A DNA stretch of 64,000 nucleotides. Source: Pseudomonas siliginis. Lineage in GTDB: Bacteria; Pseudomonadota; Gammaproteobacteria; Pseudomonadales; Pseudomonadaceae. Shown one piece after another: positions 1 to 8,691 of the stretch (its first letter is position 1; every line of letters starts with the position of its first letter). The position numbers and the translations under genes are program-made. The notes under the pieces are model-generated. The model had not been told where the DNA came from and ran no database searches. It saw only the letters and a list, made by a program, of their open reading frames with translations. The stretch lies in assembly GCF_019145195.1 (NCBI RefSeq), contig NZ_JAHSTW010000002.1, positions 248,001 to 312,000 of the forward strand. The letters run 5' to 3'.

Positions 1-123
1 CGTGTGGAAAATCGTCAGGTATTCCGGCGTCAGACGGTTTTTCAGGCCGTGGGCGGCAAACGCGCCCAGCGCGACACCGGTGAATCCGAAAAAAGCGGCC
101 AGCATCAAAAAGCCACGCAGCAT
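1..123 (-). CDS. DUF423 family membrane protein, N-terminal part (runs off window)
   Basis: The minus strand from 123 reads MLRGFLMLAAFFGFTGVALG and then an AAHGLKNRLTPEYLTIFHT-type stretch. This is the start of the small DUF423 (YgdD-like) inner-membrane family: one hydrophobic helix followed by the conserved AFAAHGL segment. Only 41 codons are inside the window and the 3' end lies before base 1. It is divergent from mtgA, and in Pseudomonas this family commonly sits beside mtgA. The family has no established function. Confidence 0.85.
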   Translation of the reverse strand, partial: MLRGFLMLAAFFGFTGVALGAFAAHGLKNRLTPEYLTIFHT

Positions 124-158
124 GGGGAACTCCAGTCAGACGCCATCGGCAGGGTCTG

Positions 159-164
159 TATAAT
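159..164 (+). promoter_or_regulatory. Candidate -10 box of the mtgA promoter
   Basis: A perfect TATAAT lies 34 bases before the mtgA start, in the 74-bp gap between the divergent DUF423 gene and mtgA. No good -35 box is visible at the usual distance, so the assignment rests on the -10 match and position only. Confidence 0.45.
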
Positions 165-197
165 GGCCCGCTCCACGGGTTCGGCCAAGCCATCTCT

Positions 198-920
198 ATG
201 CTGCGTTCAATTTTCCGTCGTCTCACGAAGGCCCTGCTCTGGTTCGCCGGCGGCAGTGTCTTGCTGGTGCTGGTGTTCCGCTTCGTGCCACCGCCGGGTA
301 CGGCGTTGATGGTCGAGCGCAAGGTCGAATCCTGGGTCGACGGCGAGCCGATTGACCTGCAGCGCACCTGGAAACCGTGGAATGAGATCTCCGATGACCT
401 GAAAGTGGCGGTAATTGCTGGCGAAGACCAGAAATTCCCCGAGCACTGGGGCTTCGATCTGCGCGCGATTCAGGCCGCCCTCGCCCACAACGAGCTGGGC
501 GGCTCGATTCGCGGCGCCAGCACCTTGAGCCAACAGGTGTCGAAAAACCTCTTTCTGTGGTCGGGCCGCAGTTATCTGCGCAAAGGCCTGGAGGCGTGGT
601 TTACCGCGCTGATCGAGGTGTTCTGGCCCAAGCAGCGGATTCTTGAGGTGTATCTGAACAGCGTCGAGTGGGATGACGGCGTGTTTGGCGCTGAAGCGGC
701 GGCGCGGCATCACTTTGGCGTGAGTGCAAAATCGTTGTCGCGCCAGCAGGCGAGTTATCTGGCTGCCGTACTGCCCAATCCTCGGGTGTGGAGCGCGAGT
801 CATCCGACCGGTTATGTATCGCGACGGGCCGGGTGGATTCGGCAGCAGATGAGTCAGTTGGGCGGCGACAGTTATTTGCTCGGGCTGAATGATTCGCGGC
901 GGACGCCTTGGGCTGAATAA
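198..920 (+). CDS. mtgA: Monofunctional biosynthetic peptidoglycan transglycosylase MtgA
   Basis: This enzyme polymerises lipid II into glycan strands at the periplasmic face of the inner membrane. The 240-residue length matches the family (E. coli MtgA is about 242). A single N-terminal membrane anchor (about residues 12-32) precedes one GT51 domain. The signature EDQKFPEHWGFD holds the catalytic glutamate, and RGASTLSQQVSKNLFLW is the second family motif. There is no transpeptidase domain, so it is not a class A penicillin-binding protein. The start is the first ATG after the TATAAT box. A REP pair and then the rpoH terminator follow, so it appears to be transcribed alone. Confidence 0.96.
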   Translation: MLRSIFRRLTKALLWFAGGSVLLVLVFRFVPPPGTALMVERKVESWVDGEPIDLQRTWKPWNEISDDLKVAVIAGEDQKFPEHWGFDLRAIQAALAHNELGGSIRGASTLSQQVSKNLFLWSGRSYLRKGLEAWFTALIEVFWPKQRILEVYLNSVEWDDGVFGAEAAARHHFGVSAKSLSRQQASYLAAVLPNPRVWSASHPTGYVSRRAGWIRQQMSQLGGDSYLLGLNDSRRTPWAE

Positions 921-934
921 CACCGAAATTCCAA

Positions 935-1023
935 TGTGGGAGCGAGCCTGCTCGCGAAAGCGGTGTGTCAGCGTGCATTGATGGCACTGATAAACCGCTT
1001 TCGCGAGCAGGCTCGCTCCCACA
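935..1023. repeat. REP doublet (inverted pair)
   Basis: Two copies of the GTGGGAGCGAGCCTGCTCGC palindrome core lie in inverted orientation, the left arm at 935-962 and the right arm at 996-1023, about 33 bases apart. Orientation class is GTGGGAG first, CTCCCAC last. It lies between the convergent mtgA and rpoH genes. Confidence 0.93.
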
Positions 1024-1049
1024 AGGATTTGTGTTGAAACAGAAATGAA

Positions 1050-1084
1050 AACGCCCCGATCATCGCTGATCGGGGCGTTTTTTA
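1050..1084 (-). terminator. Rho-independent terminator of rpoH (possibly bidirectional)
   Basis: A G+C-rich stem AACGCCCCGATCA / TGATCGGGGCGTT (about 1050-1079) has T runs on both sides: TTTTTT on the plus strand and TTTT on the minus strand. It lies just after the rpoH stop at 1100 and also faces readthrough from mtgA. Confidence 0.88.
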
Positions 1085-1099
1085 TTGCTGATGCGCCGG

Positions 1100-1954
1100 T
1101 TACGCGGCGATCGACAATTTGAGCTTGTTCATCGCGCTCTTTTCGAGCTGACGGATTCGCTCGGCCGACACGTTGTACTTCTGCGCCAGGTCGTGCAGTG
1201 TGGCTTTCTCTTCTGCCAGCCAGCGCTGGTAGAGGATGTCGCGGCTACGCTCGTCCAGCACTTCCAGTGCTTCGTGCAGGTTGGTGTTCGAGTTGTCGCT
1301 CCAGTCGGCATCTTCCAGTTGACGGGCCGGGTCGTACCGGTGGTCTTCCAGATAGTTGGCCGGCGACTGGAAAGCGCTGTCGTCGTCGGCTTCAGCAGCC
1401 GGGTCGAAGGCCATGTCGTGGCCGGTCAGGCGGCTTTCCATCTCGCGCACTTCACGTGGTTCGACGCCAAGGCTTTCCGCCACACGGTGGACTTCCTCGT
1501 TGTTCAGCCACGCCAGACGCTTCTTCTGGCTGCGCAGGTTGAAGAACAGCTTGCGCTGGGCCTTGGTGGTCGCGACTTTCACAATGCGCCAGTTGCGCAG
1601 GATGAACTCGTGAATTTCCGCCTTGATCCAGTGCACGGCGAACGACACAAGACGCACGCCCATTTCCGGGTTGAAGCGCTTGACGGCCTTCATCAGGCCG
1701 ACGTTACCTTCCTGGATCAGGTCAGCCTGAGCCAGACCGTAGCCGGAATAGCTACGGGCAATGTGTACGACAAAACGCAGGTGGGCGAGCACCATCTGCC
1801 GAGCCGCCCCCAAATCCTGCTCATAGTAGAGACTCTCGGCCAGTTCACGCTCCTGCTCCGGCGTCAGCAATGGAATGCTGTTGACGGTGTGCACATAGGC
1901 TTCCAGGTTCGCACCCGGAACCAGCGCATACGCAGGTTGCAAAGAATTGGTCAT
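1100..1954 (-). CDS. rpoH: RNA polymerase heat-shock sigma factor RpoH (sigma-32)
   Basis: This sigma factor directs RNA polymerase to heat-shock promoters. The protein is 284 residues from [14 protein letters not shown], the usual Pseudomonas length. The open frame extends upstream, but the internal ATG at 1954 has a strong GGGAGG ribosome site and matches the family start. Sigma region 2 lies at about residues 50-125. The RpoH box QRKLFFNLR, which separates RpoH from other group 3 sigmas, is present. Region 4.2 at the C-terminus carries a helix-turn-helix ([16 protein letters not shown]). An AlgU-type promoter lies upstream. The gene is downstream of ftsX on the same strand with a 115-bp gap, so part of its transcription may come from the fts operon. 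Confidence 0.97.
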   Translation of the reverse strand: MTNSLQPAYALVPGANLEAYVHTVNSIPLLTPEQERELAESLYYEQDLGAARQMVLAHLRFVVHIARSYSGYGLAQADLIQEGNVGLMKAVKRFNPEMGVRLVSFAVHWIKAEIHEFILRNWRIVKVATTKAQRKLFFNLRSQKKRLAWLNNEEVHRVAESLGVEPREVREMESRLTGHDMAFDPAAEADDDSAFQSPANYLEDHRYDPARQLEDADWSDNSNTNLHEALEVLDERSRDILYQRWLAEEKATLHDLAQKYNVSAERIRQLEKSAMNKLKLSIAA

Positions 1955-2003
1955 ACGAAAAAACCTCCCACTCACATACTCGTGCCTCTCGGCACTGCGA
2001 AAA

Positions 2004-2031
2004 ATTGACCGGGAACTCAGGTACAAGTTCC
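2004..2031 (-). promoter_or_regulatory. AlgU (sigma-E/sigma-22) type promoter of rpoH
   Basis: On the minus strand GGAACTT (2031-2025), a 16-base spacer and TCAAT (2008-2004) fit the GAACTT-N16/17-TCtgA consensus of the extracytoplasmic sigma factor AlgU. It lies about 50 bases before the rpoH start. An AlgU-dependent rpoH promoter is known in P. aeruginosa. The -35 box is inside a GGGAACT...AGTTCCC inverted repeat (2011-2032). Confidence 0.7.
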
Positions 2032-2069
2032 CATAAAAACCGCAAGGTCAATCACGCGCAAAAAAGATT

Positions 2070-3095
2070 CTACTTCGGCGCCAGCTCCCTGAGATGACGT
2101 GCGACTGCAATCCATGCACCGATATAACCCAACAGCACCGCGCCAAGCAAGAGCGACAGACCGTCGGCCACTGGCACACCGGCCAGGGCGAAATCACTGC
2201 CGTACAAGCCGGCCAGTCCGACCACCGCATCGTTCAGCCAGTTCAGGCCGAACGCCAATACGCCCCAGGACAACAGCCCTGCACCGAAGCCATACAACGC
2301 GCCCATATACAGGAAAGGACGACGCACATAACTGTCAGTGCCGCCGACGAGTTTAATCACTTCTATCTCGGTGCGGCGGTTTTCAATATGAAGACGAATG
2401 GTATTGCCTATCACCAAAAGTAATGCAGACACCAACAACACCGTCAGACCGAAGACAAAGCGGTCGCCAAGCTTGAGGATGGCGGCCAGACGCTCGACCC
2501 AGACTAGATCAAGTTGCGCCTGTTGTACCTTCGGCAGCTCGGAAAGTTTTTGTCTTAATGCTTCGAGTGTCGGCTTGTCGACTTCGTTCGGTGTCACCAG
2601 CACCACACCCGGCAAAGGGTTGTCAGGCAGCTCACGCAGGGCCTCGCCCAGGCCGGACTGCTGCTGGAATTCTTCCAGCGCCTGATCGCGGCCGACATAT
2701 TCGGCATCAGCGACGCCCGGCATGCCTTTGATCTGCTCACGCAGCGCTTCGCCTTGTTCCGGGCTGGCGTCGAGTTGCAGGTACAGTGAAATCTGCGCCG
2801 CGCGCTGCCAGGAACCGCCGAGACGTTCGACGTTATTGAGCAACAGCGACAGCCCCATCGGCAGACTCAACGCCACAGCCATCACCATGCAGGTGAAGAA
2901 GCTGCCGATCGGCTGTTTGCCGAGACGGCGCAGACTGTCGAGAAGGCTGGCGCGATGGCTTTCGATCCAGGCGCGAAACAGCGTGGCGAAGTCCGGGCCG
3001 TCGTCATCGTCGTGCTTTTTCTTTTTCTGCGGTTGCGGATCGGCGGCTTTCGGGGCCACGCGCTCGGAAACCTTCGGACTGCGTGTCGCACTCAT
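2070..3095 (-). CDS. ftsX: Cell-division protein FtsX (FtsEX membrane subunit)
   Basis: FtsX is the membrane partner of the ATPase FtsE. The FtsEX complex works at the divisome to control periplasmic peptidoglycan hydrolases. The 341-residue protein has a charged cytoplasmic N-terminus with a lysine run and DDDD (about residues 24-32), then a first membrane helix (about 66-90). A periplasmic loop (about 90-210) and three C-terminal helices follow, the FtsX/MacB-type arrangement. The start overlaps the ftsE stop by four bases (ATGA), so the two are translationally coupled. Confidence 0.96.
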   Translation of the reverse strand: MSATRSPKVSERVAPKAADPQPQKKKKHDDDDGPDFATLFRAWIESHRASLLDSLRRLGKQPIGSFFTCMVMAVALSLPMGLSLLLNNVERLGGSWQRAAQISLYLQLDASPEQGEALREQIKGMPGVADAEYVGRDQALEEFQQQSGLGEALRELPDNPLPGVVLVTPNEVDKPTLEALRQKLSELPKVQQAQLDLVWVERLAAILKLGDRFVFGLTVLLVSALLLVIGNTIRLHIENRRTEIEVIKLVGGTDSYVRRPFLYMGALYGFGAGLLSWGVLAFGLNWLNDAVVGLAGLYGSDFALAGVPVADGLSLLLGAVLLGYIGAWIAVARHLRELAPK

Positions 3096-3763
3096 ACCCC
3101 GGCCTCCCCGTCGCCGATCAAGCGGCCGCGTTGCAGGGTCAGCATGCGATGACGCATGCGCGCGATCAGTGCCAGGTCGTGACTGGCGATCAGCACGCTG
3201 GTGCCCAAACGGTTGATGTCTTCGAACACGCCCATGATCTCCGCCGCCAGACGCGGGTCGAGGTTACCGGTCGGTTCGTCCGCCAGCAGCAAGGCCGGGC
3301 GATGGACGATGGCGCGGGCAATGCCGACGCGCTGTTGCTGACCGGTGGACAGGTCGCCCGGGTACAGATCGGATTTGTCCGACAGCGCCACGCGCTCCAG
3401 CGCCGAATCGACGCGCTTGGCGATCTCGACCTTGGACAGGCCGAGGATCTGCAGCGGCAAGGCGACGTTGTTGAACACCGTGCGATCGAACAGCAACTGG
3501 TGATTCTGGAACACCACGCCGATCTGTCGGCGCAGGAATGGAATCTGCGCGTTGCTGATGGTGCTCAGGTCTTGCCCGGCGAGCAGCAATTTGCCGCTGG
3601 TCGGCCGTTCCATTGCCAGCAACAGGCGCAACAGCGTGGATTTACCGGCACCGGAGTGGCCGGTGACAAACAAGAACTCGCCACGACGGACTCGAAAGCT
3701 CAGCTCATGCAAGCCGACGTGACCGTTCGGGTAGCGTTTACCGACCTGTTCGAAACGAATCAT
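3092..3763 (-). CDS. ftsE: Cell-division ATP-binding protein FtsE
   Basis: This is the ABC-type ATPase of FtsEX, acting at the cytoplasmic face of the membrane. The 223-residue protein is one nucleotide-binding domain: Walker [10 protein letters not shown] (about residues 35-43), signature [14 protein letters not shown], Walker [13 protein letters not shown], and the switch histidine in IASHDLALI. Length is typical of FtsE (E. coli 222). The start overlaps the ftsY stop by four bases, and it also overlaps ftsX, so the three genes form one operon in the conserved ftsY-ftsE-ftsX order. Confidence 0.97.
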   Translation of the reverse strand: MIRFEQVGKRYPNGHVGLHELSFRVRRGEFLFVTGHSGAGKSTLLRLLLAMERPTSGKLLLAGQDLSTISNAQIPFLRRQIGVVFQNHQLLFDRTVFNNVALPLQILGLSKVEIAKRVDSALERVALSDKSDLYPGDLSTGQQQRVGIARAIVHRPALLLADEPTGNLDPRLAAEIMGVFEDINRLGTSVLIASHDLALIARMRHRMLTLQRGRLIGDGEAGV

Positions 3764-5244
3764 GAACGCTCCCGCTCGGCAAACAGTGCCTGGACAAAGG
3801 GTTCGGCTTCAAAGGTGCGCAAATCGTCGATGCCTTCACCGACGCCGATGTAGCGGATCGGCAGGCCGAACTGCTTGGCCAGGGCGAAAATCACCCCGCC
3901 CTTGGCGGTGCCGTCGAGCTTGGTCAGGGCCAGACCGGTCAGTTCGACGGTCTGGTTGAATTGCTTGGCCTGGTTGATCGCGTTCTGGCCAGTGCCGGCG
4001 TCGAGCACCAACAGCACTTCATGCGGCGCGTCGGCGTCGAGCTTGCCGATCACCCGGCGAACCTTTTTCAGCTCTTCCATCAGGTTGTCTTTGGTGTGCA
4101 GGCGACCGGCGGTGTCAGCGATCAGCACATCGATGCCACGGGCCTTGGCCGCTTGCACGGCGTCGAAGATCACCGAAGCGGAATCGGCGCCGGTGTGCTG
4201 GGCGATCACCGGAATCTTGTTGCGCTCGCCCCAGACCTGCAATTGCTCTACCGCCGCAGCACGGAAGGTGTCACCAGCGGCCAGCATGACTTTCTTGCCT
4301 TCCAGTTGCAGCTTCTTCGCCAGTTTGCCGATGGTGGTGGTTTTGCCGGCGCCGTTGACGCCGACCACCAGAATCACGAACGGCTTGTTCTGCGAGGCGA
4401 TTTTCAGTGGCTGTTCAACCGGTTTGAGCATCGCTGCCAATTCGGCCTGCAGGGATTTGTACAGGGCGTCGGCGTCGGCCAGCTCTTTGCGGGCGACCTT
4501 CTGGGTCAGACGCTGGATGATCTGCGTGGTGGCTTCAACGCCGACGTCGGCGGTCAGCAGACGGGTTTCGAGGTCGTCGAGCAGGTCATCGTCGATGGTC
4601 TTGCGCCCGAGGAACAGGCTGGCCATGCCCTCGCCGATGCTGGCGCTGGTCTTTGACAGGCCTTGCTTGAGGCGGGCGAAGAAACCGGCTTTGGTTTCTT
4701 CGGTGCGCGGGGTTTCGACTGGCGTTTCTACAGGTGCTTCGACCGGTACGACCGGAGCGACAACTGGCGCAGCGGCAATCGGTGCGGGCTCAGGCTCGGA
4801 CGGCGGAACAACCGGGGCGGCTGGTTCAGAAATGATCGGTGCTGGCTCGACAACCGGCTCAGGCACAGGCTGCGCAGCCACCTCGGCAACCGGCGCAGGA
4901 ATCACTGGCGTCACATGCGGCGCTGCTTCTTCAACCAGCGCGACCGGCTCTTCTGCCACTGGCAAGGTCAGCCACGGCTCGGCGGCGGGCGTCAGCGGCA
5001 ACTCGGCAGCGGCCGGCGTTTCGGGCTCGGCCTCAGCTTCCGGTTGCAGCACCGGCTCGGCGATCGGCAGCACAATCGGTGCCGGCTCTTCTTCTATTAC
5101 AGGTGCTGGCGCGGGGGCCGGCTCAGGAATCGCGGGCGGCTGTTCGACGACGGGTTCCTGCGGTTTCTTCCGCAGCCATCCGAACAGGCTTTTCTTCTCG
5201 CCAGCCGCAGCTGGGCTCTTCTTGTCGTCGTTGGAACCAAACAT
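3760..5244 (-). CDS. ftsY: Signal-recognition-particle receptor FtsY
   Basis: FtsY is the GTPase receptor that docks SRP-ribosome complexes at the membrane. The 494-residue protein has a long N-terminal A domain (about residues 25-185) made almost wholly of Pro, Ala, Glu and Val. The N domain (about 190-275) and the G domain follow. G-domain motifs are GVNGAGKTTTIGKLA (G1), DTAGRLHTKDNLMEEL (G3) and LTKLDGTAKGG (G4). The C-terminal catalytic part is complete. An upstream GGAGG (about 5247-5251) supports the start at 5244. It is the first gene of the ftsY-ftsE-ftsX operon. Confidence 0.97.
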   Translation of the reverse strand: MFGSNDDKKSPAAAGEKKSLFGWLRKKPQEPVVEQPPAIPEPAPAPAPVIEEEPAPIVLPIAEPVLQPEAEAEPETPAAAELPLTPAAEPWLTLPVAEEPVALVEEAAPHVTPVIPAPVAEVAAQPVPEPVVEPAPIISEPAAPVVPPSEPEPAPIAAAPVVAPVVPVEAPVETPVETPRTEETKAGFFARLKQGLSKTSASIGEGMASLFLGRKTIDDDLLDDLETRLLTADVGVEATTQIIQRLTQKVARKELADADALYKSLQAELAAMLKPVEQPLKIASQNKPFVILVVGVNGAGKTTTIGKLAKKLQLEGKKVMLAAGDTFRAAAVEQLQVWGERNKIPVIAQHTGADSASVIFDAVQAAKARGIDVLIADTAGRLHTKDNLMEELKKVRRVIGKLDADAPHEVLLVLDAGTGQNAINQAKQFNQTVELTGLALTKLDGTAKGGVIFALAKQFGLPIRYIGVGEGIDDLRTFEAEPFVQALFAERERS

Positions 5245-5527
5245 GGAGGACGGCTATCTCACGGTAGCGACGCGCCAACAGGGCGCCCCGGCAAATAAAT
5301 ATTCGATGCAGAACAGACTGTGTTTCACCCAGCTTGTTCACGCGCAACATTTTGTCGAGGCACCGAAGGCACCTCAAGGATCGTATTAACGTTGATCTAA
5401 ACCGGCAAAGATCGGCGAAAACGCGGAGTTTAGTGGGAAAAACACAGCTTTCCGCCGCAAACCTATACAGCCTTATCAAACCCTGAAGCCTGATAGGCGT
5501 GGCCGCCAGTAAAACGGATCAGTATCC
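5245..5527. other. Intergenic region upstream of ftsY with no identifiable gene
   Basis: These 283 bases between ftsY and the MITE-like element hold the ftsY leader and presumably its promoter. I see no convincing coding frame with a ribosome site and no clear -10/-35 pair. Confidence 0.5.
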
Positions 5528-5797
5528 TAGGGCGTGTCATTGATCATTACCAGTACCGCGTGGCCGCCTGAAAACGGGCCAGACAAGGCGCAGGCCGCAG
5601 GGAATGTGCTTTCCTTGCCAAGGACTGCAACGCAGTATGGCCCGTTTTCAGGCGCCACCCGGAGGGCCGGGCCTGATAGTGTGCAGGGCTGCGTTGCTCG
5701 GAGTTTATTTGGAACAACCAAACCACACTCCTCGCGCCTTGCCCTGCACGCTATCAGGCGCCGGCGCGGTACTGGTAATGATCAATGACACGCCCTA
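5528..5797. mobile_element. MITE-like element with 33-bp perfect terminal inverted repeats
   Basis: 5528-5560 and 5765-5797 are perfect inverted copies, beginning TAGGGCGTGTCATTGATCAT and ending with its complement. Two further inverted pairs sit inside: 5566-5580 with 5639-5653 (15 bp perfect, GCCTGAAAACGGGCC) and 5671-5689 with 5741-5759 (18 of 19 bp, GCCTGATAGTGTGCAGGGC). The single strand could fold into a terminal stem bearing two arms. A TA flanks the GGGCGTGTC ends on both sides and could be a TA target duplication. No transposase frame fits inside, so it would be non-autonomous. It ends 55 bases before the first M16 peptidase gene. Confidence 0.75.
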
Positions 5798-5852
5798 CCT
5801 CTCGCCCGCCGACGCTAAGACCAAGCGGGCAGCCCAACAGGTTGAAAAACGA

Positions 5853-7208
5853 ATGAATGCTCTTGCCCGCCGCGCTGCTGGCCTGCTGCTCAGCGCAGTC
5901 TGCCTGCCCCTTTCGGCCTTGGCGGCCGACCCGCAACCGACCCATGAATTCACCCTCGACAACGGCCTCAAGGTCGTCGTGCGCGAAGACCATCGTGCGC
6001 CGGTGGTCGTTTCGCAGATCTGGTACAAGGTCGGCTCCAGCTACGAAACCCCGGGCCAGACCGGTCTGTCCCACGCGCTCGAGCACATGATGTTCAAGGG
6101 CAGCGAAAAGGTCGGCCCCGGCGAAGCCTCGCTGATCCTGCGCGACCTTGGCGCCGAAGAGAACGCGTTCACCAGCGACGACTTCACGGCTTATTACCAG
6201 GTGCTGGCCCGCGATCGCCTCGGCGTGGCCTTCGAGCTTGAAGCCGACCGCATGGCCAACCTGCGCCTGCCGGCCGACGAGTTCGCCAAGGAAATCGAAG
6301 TCATCAAGGAAGAGCGCCGCCTGCGCACCGATGACAAGCCGATGTCCAAGGCTTACGAGCGCTACAAGGCCATGGCCTACCCGGCCAGCGGTTACCACAC
6401 GCCGACCATCGGCTGGATGGCTGACCTCGACCGTATGAAAGTCGAGGAACTGCGCCACTGGTACCAATCCTGGTACGCGCCGAACAACGCCACGCTGGTG
6501 GTGGTCGGTGACGTCACTCCGGACGAAGTGAAAACCCTCGCCCAGCGCTACTTCGGCCCGGTCGCCAAACGCGACGTGCCACCGGCGAAAAAACCGCTGG
6601 AACTGGCCGAGCCCGGCGAACGCCAGATCACCCTGCGCGTGCAGACCCAACTGCCGAGCCTGATGCTTGGCTTCAACGTGCCGAGCATTGCTACCGCTGA
6701 AGACAAACGCTCGGTCAACGCCTTGCGCTTGATCTCGGCGCTGCTCGACGGCGGCTACAGCGGGCGCATCCCGACGCAGCTGGAACGCGGCGAAGAGCTG
6801 GTCTCCGGCGGCTCGTCGGACTATGACGCCTACACCCGTGGTGACAGCCTGTTCACCCTGTCGGCGACGCCAAATACGCAGAAGAAAAAGACCATCGCCC
6901 AGGCCGAAGCCGGCTTGTGGAAACTGCTTGAGCAACTGAAAACCACCGCGCCGTCTGCCGAAGAGCTGGAACGCGTCCGCGCTCAAGTCATCGCCGGCCT
7001 GGTCTACGAGCGTGACTCGATCACCAGCCAGGCCACCGCGATCGGTCAACTGGAAACGGTCGGCCTGTCGTGGAAGCTGATGGACACCGAACTGGCCGAT
7101 CTGGAGAGCGTGACCCCGCAAGACATCCAGAACGCCGCTAAAAAGTATTTCACCCGCGAACGTCTCAGCGTCGCCCACGTCCTGCCTTTGGAGACGACTC
7201 ATGAGTGA
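5853..7208 (+). CDS. Periplasmic M16 (pitrilysin/insulinase-type) zinc peptidase, active partner
   Basis: This predicted secreted zinc metalloprotease has 451 residues. The signal peptide ends near ALAAD (about residue 25). The inverted zinc motif HALEH is at residues 74-78, with the distal zinc-ligand glutamate at about E154 in IKEERR. The C-terminal M16 lobe (about 190-370) is complete. I chose the ATG at 5853 because it gives a normal signal peptide. The open frame continues upstream into the MITE-like element, where another ATG at 5778 has no family support. It overlaps the next gene by eight bases. Substrate is unknown. The pair resembles P. aeruginosa PA0372/PA0371. Confidence 0.9.
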   Translation: MNALARRAAGLLLSAVCLPLSALAADPQPTHEFTLDNGLKVVVREDHRAPVVVSQIWYKVGSSYETPGQTGLSHALEHMMFKGSEKVGPGEASLILRDLGAEENAFTSDDFTAYYQVLARDRLGVAFELEADRMANLRLPADEFAKEIEVIKEERRLRTDDKPMSKAYERYKAMAYPASGYHTPTIGWMADLDRMKVEELRHWYQSWYAPNNATLVVVGDVTPDEVKTLAQRYFGPVAKRDVPPAKKPLELAEPGERQITLRVQTQLPSLMLGFNVPSIATAEDKRSVNALRLISALLDGGYSGRIPTQLERGEELVSGGSSDYDAYTRGDSLFTLSATPNTQKKKTIAQAEAGLWKLLEQLKTTAPSAEELERVRAQVIAGLVYERDSITSQATAIGQLETVGLSWKLMDTELADLESVTPQDIQNAAKKYFTRERLSVAHVLPLETTHE

Positions 7209-8691
7209 GCGCAAAACCCCACGCCTGATGCTGCTTGGCCTGATTGCTGTCGCGGTGATCGGCTCCGCAGCGGTTTATTTGTCGCCAAGCGCTGACAGCA
7301 AGGCCAGCGAAGCACTGGATAACGCCAAGTCCAGCCAGAAACTGCAATCGCTGGCCGAACTCGACGGCAAGGCCCCGGCCAGCCGCAAGCTCGATGTGCA
7401 GACCTGGAACACCGCTGAAGGCGCCAAAGTGCTGTTCGTCGAAGCGCATGAGCTGCCGATGTTCGACATGCGCCTGATCTTCGCCGCTGGCAGCAGCCAG
7501 GACGGCAACGCGCCCGGCCTCGCGGTGCTGACCAACGCCATGCTCAACGAAGGCATCGCCGGCAAAGACGTCGGCGCCATCGCTCAAGGCTTTGAAGGTC
7601 TCGGCGCCGACTTCGGCAACGGTGCGTTCAAGGACATGGCGCTGGCCTCGCTGCGCAGCCTCAGCGCGCCCGAGCAGCGTGAACCGGCGTTGAAGCTGTT
7701 CGCCGACGTGGTCGGCAAACCGACCTTCCCCGCCGATTCCTTCGCGCGCATCAAGAACCAACTGCTCGCCGGTTTCGAATACCAGAAACAGAACCCCGGC
7801 AAACTCGCCAGCCTGGAGCTGATGAAGCGTCTGTATGGCGATCACCCGTACGCGCATTCCAGCGATGGCAATGCCCAAAGCGTGCCGAAGATCACCGTCG
7901 CGCAATTGCGCGAGTTCCATGCCAAGGCCTACGCCGCCGGCAATGCGGTGATTGCGCTGGTTGGTGATTTGTCGCGAGCCGAAGCCGAGGCGATCGCCAA
8001 TCAGGTCTCCTCTGCCCTGCCGAAAGGCCCGGCACTGGCGAAAATCGCCGCACCGCAGGAACCGCAAGCCAGCGTCAACCACATCGAGTTTCCGTCGAAA
8101 CAGACCAACCTGATGCTCGCGCAACTTGGCATCGATCGCGACGATCCGGATTACGCCGCGCTGTCGCTGGGCAACCAGATCCTCGGCGGCGGTGGTTTCG
8201 GTACGCGCCTGATGAGCGAAGTGCGCGAGAAGCGTGGCCTGACTTACGGTGTTTATTCGGCGTTCAGCCCGATGCAGGCCCGTGGTCCGTTCATGATCAA
8301 TCTGCAGACCCGCGCCGAGATGAGCGAAGGCACCCTGAAACTGGTGCAGGACGTGCTCGCCGACTACCTGAAAACCGGGCCGACACAGAAAGAACTCGAC
8401 GATGCCAAGCGCGAACTGGCCGGCAGCTTCCCGCTGTCCACCGCGAGCAACGCCGACATCGTTGGCCAATTGGGCGCGATGGGCTTCTATAATCTGCCAC
8501 TGAGCTATCTCGACGATTTCATGCGGCAGTCGCAGAGCCTGACTGTGGAGCAAGTCCGCGATGCGCTGAACAAACACCTGAGCACGGAGAAAATGGTCAT
8601 CGTCACCGCTGGCCCGACCGTGCCGCAAAAGCCGTTACCGGCCCCATCTGATAAACCTGCCGAGCAACCGCTCGGGGTTCCGGAGCATTAA
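7201..8691 (+). CDS. M16 family peptidase-like protein lacking the zinc motif (partner subunit)
   Basis: The 496-residue protein has an uncleaved-looking N-terminal membrane segment (about residues 9-28) and two M16 lobes. At the position of the HxxEH motif it reads LAVLTNAMLNEG, so the zinc site is missing and it is unlikely to be catalytic by itself. The second lobe keeps the REKRGLTYGVYS substrate-binding motif. Active and inactive M16 proteins forming heterodimers is established for mitochondrial processing peptidase. The eight-base overlap with the upstream active gene supports pairing here, but that is inference. Confidence 0.88.
   Translation: MSERKTPRLMLLGLIAVAVIGSAAVYLSPSADSKASEALDNAKSSQKLQSLAELDGKAPASRKLDVQTWNTAEGAKVLFVEAHELPMFDMRLIFAAGSSQDGNAPGLAVLTNAMLNEGIAGKDVGAIAQGFEGLGADFGNGAFKDMALASLRSLSAPEQREPALKLFADVVGKPTFPADSFARIKNQLLAGFEYQKQNPGKLASLELMKRLYGDHPYAHSSDGNAQSVPKITVAQLREFHAKAYAAGNAVIALVGDLSRAEAEAIANQVSSALPKGPALAKIAAPQEPQASVNHIEFPSKQTNLMLAQLGIDRDDPDYAALSLGNQILGGGGFGTRLMSEVREKRGLTYGVYSAFSPMQARGPFMINLQTRAEMSEGTLKLVQDVLADYLKTGPTQKELDDAKRELAGSFPLSTASNADIVGQLGAMGFYNLPLSYLDDFMRQSQSLTVEQVRDALNKHLSTEKMVIVTAGPTVPQKPLPAPSDKPAEQPLGVPEH

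Noticed and set aside
5853..8691. M16 genes as pqqF/pqqG
   Set aside because: No pqq genes are linked; both active proteins have signal peptides, and the arrangement matches the rsmD-linked periplasmic M16 pairs.
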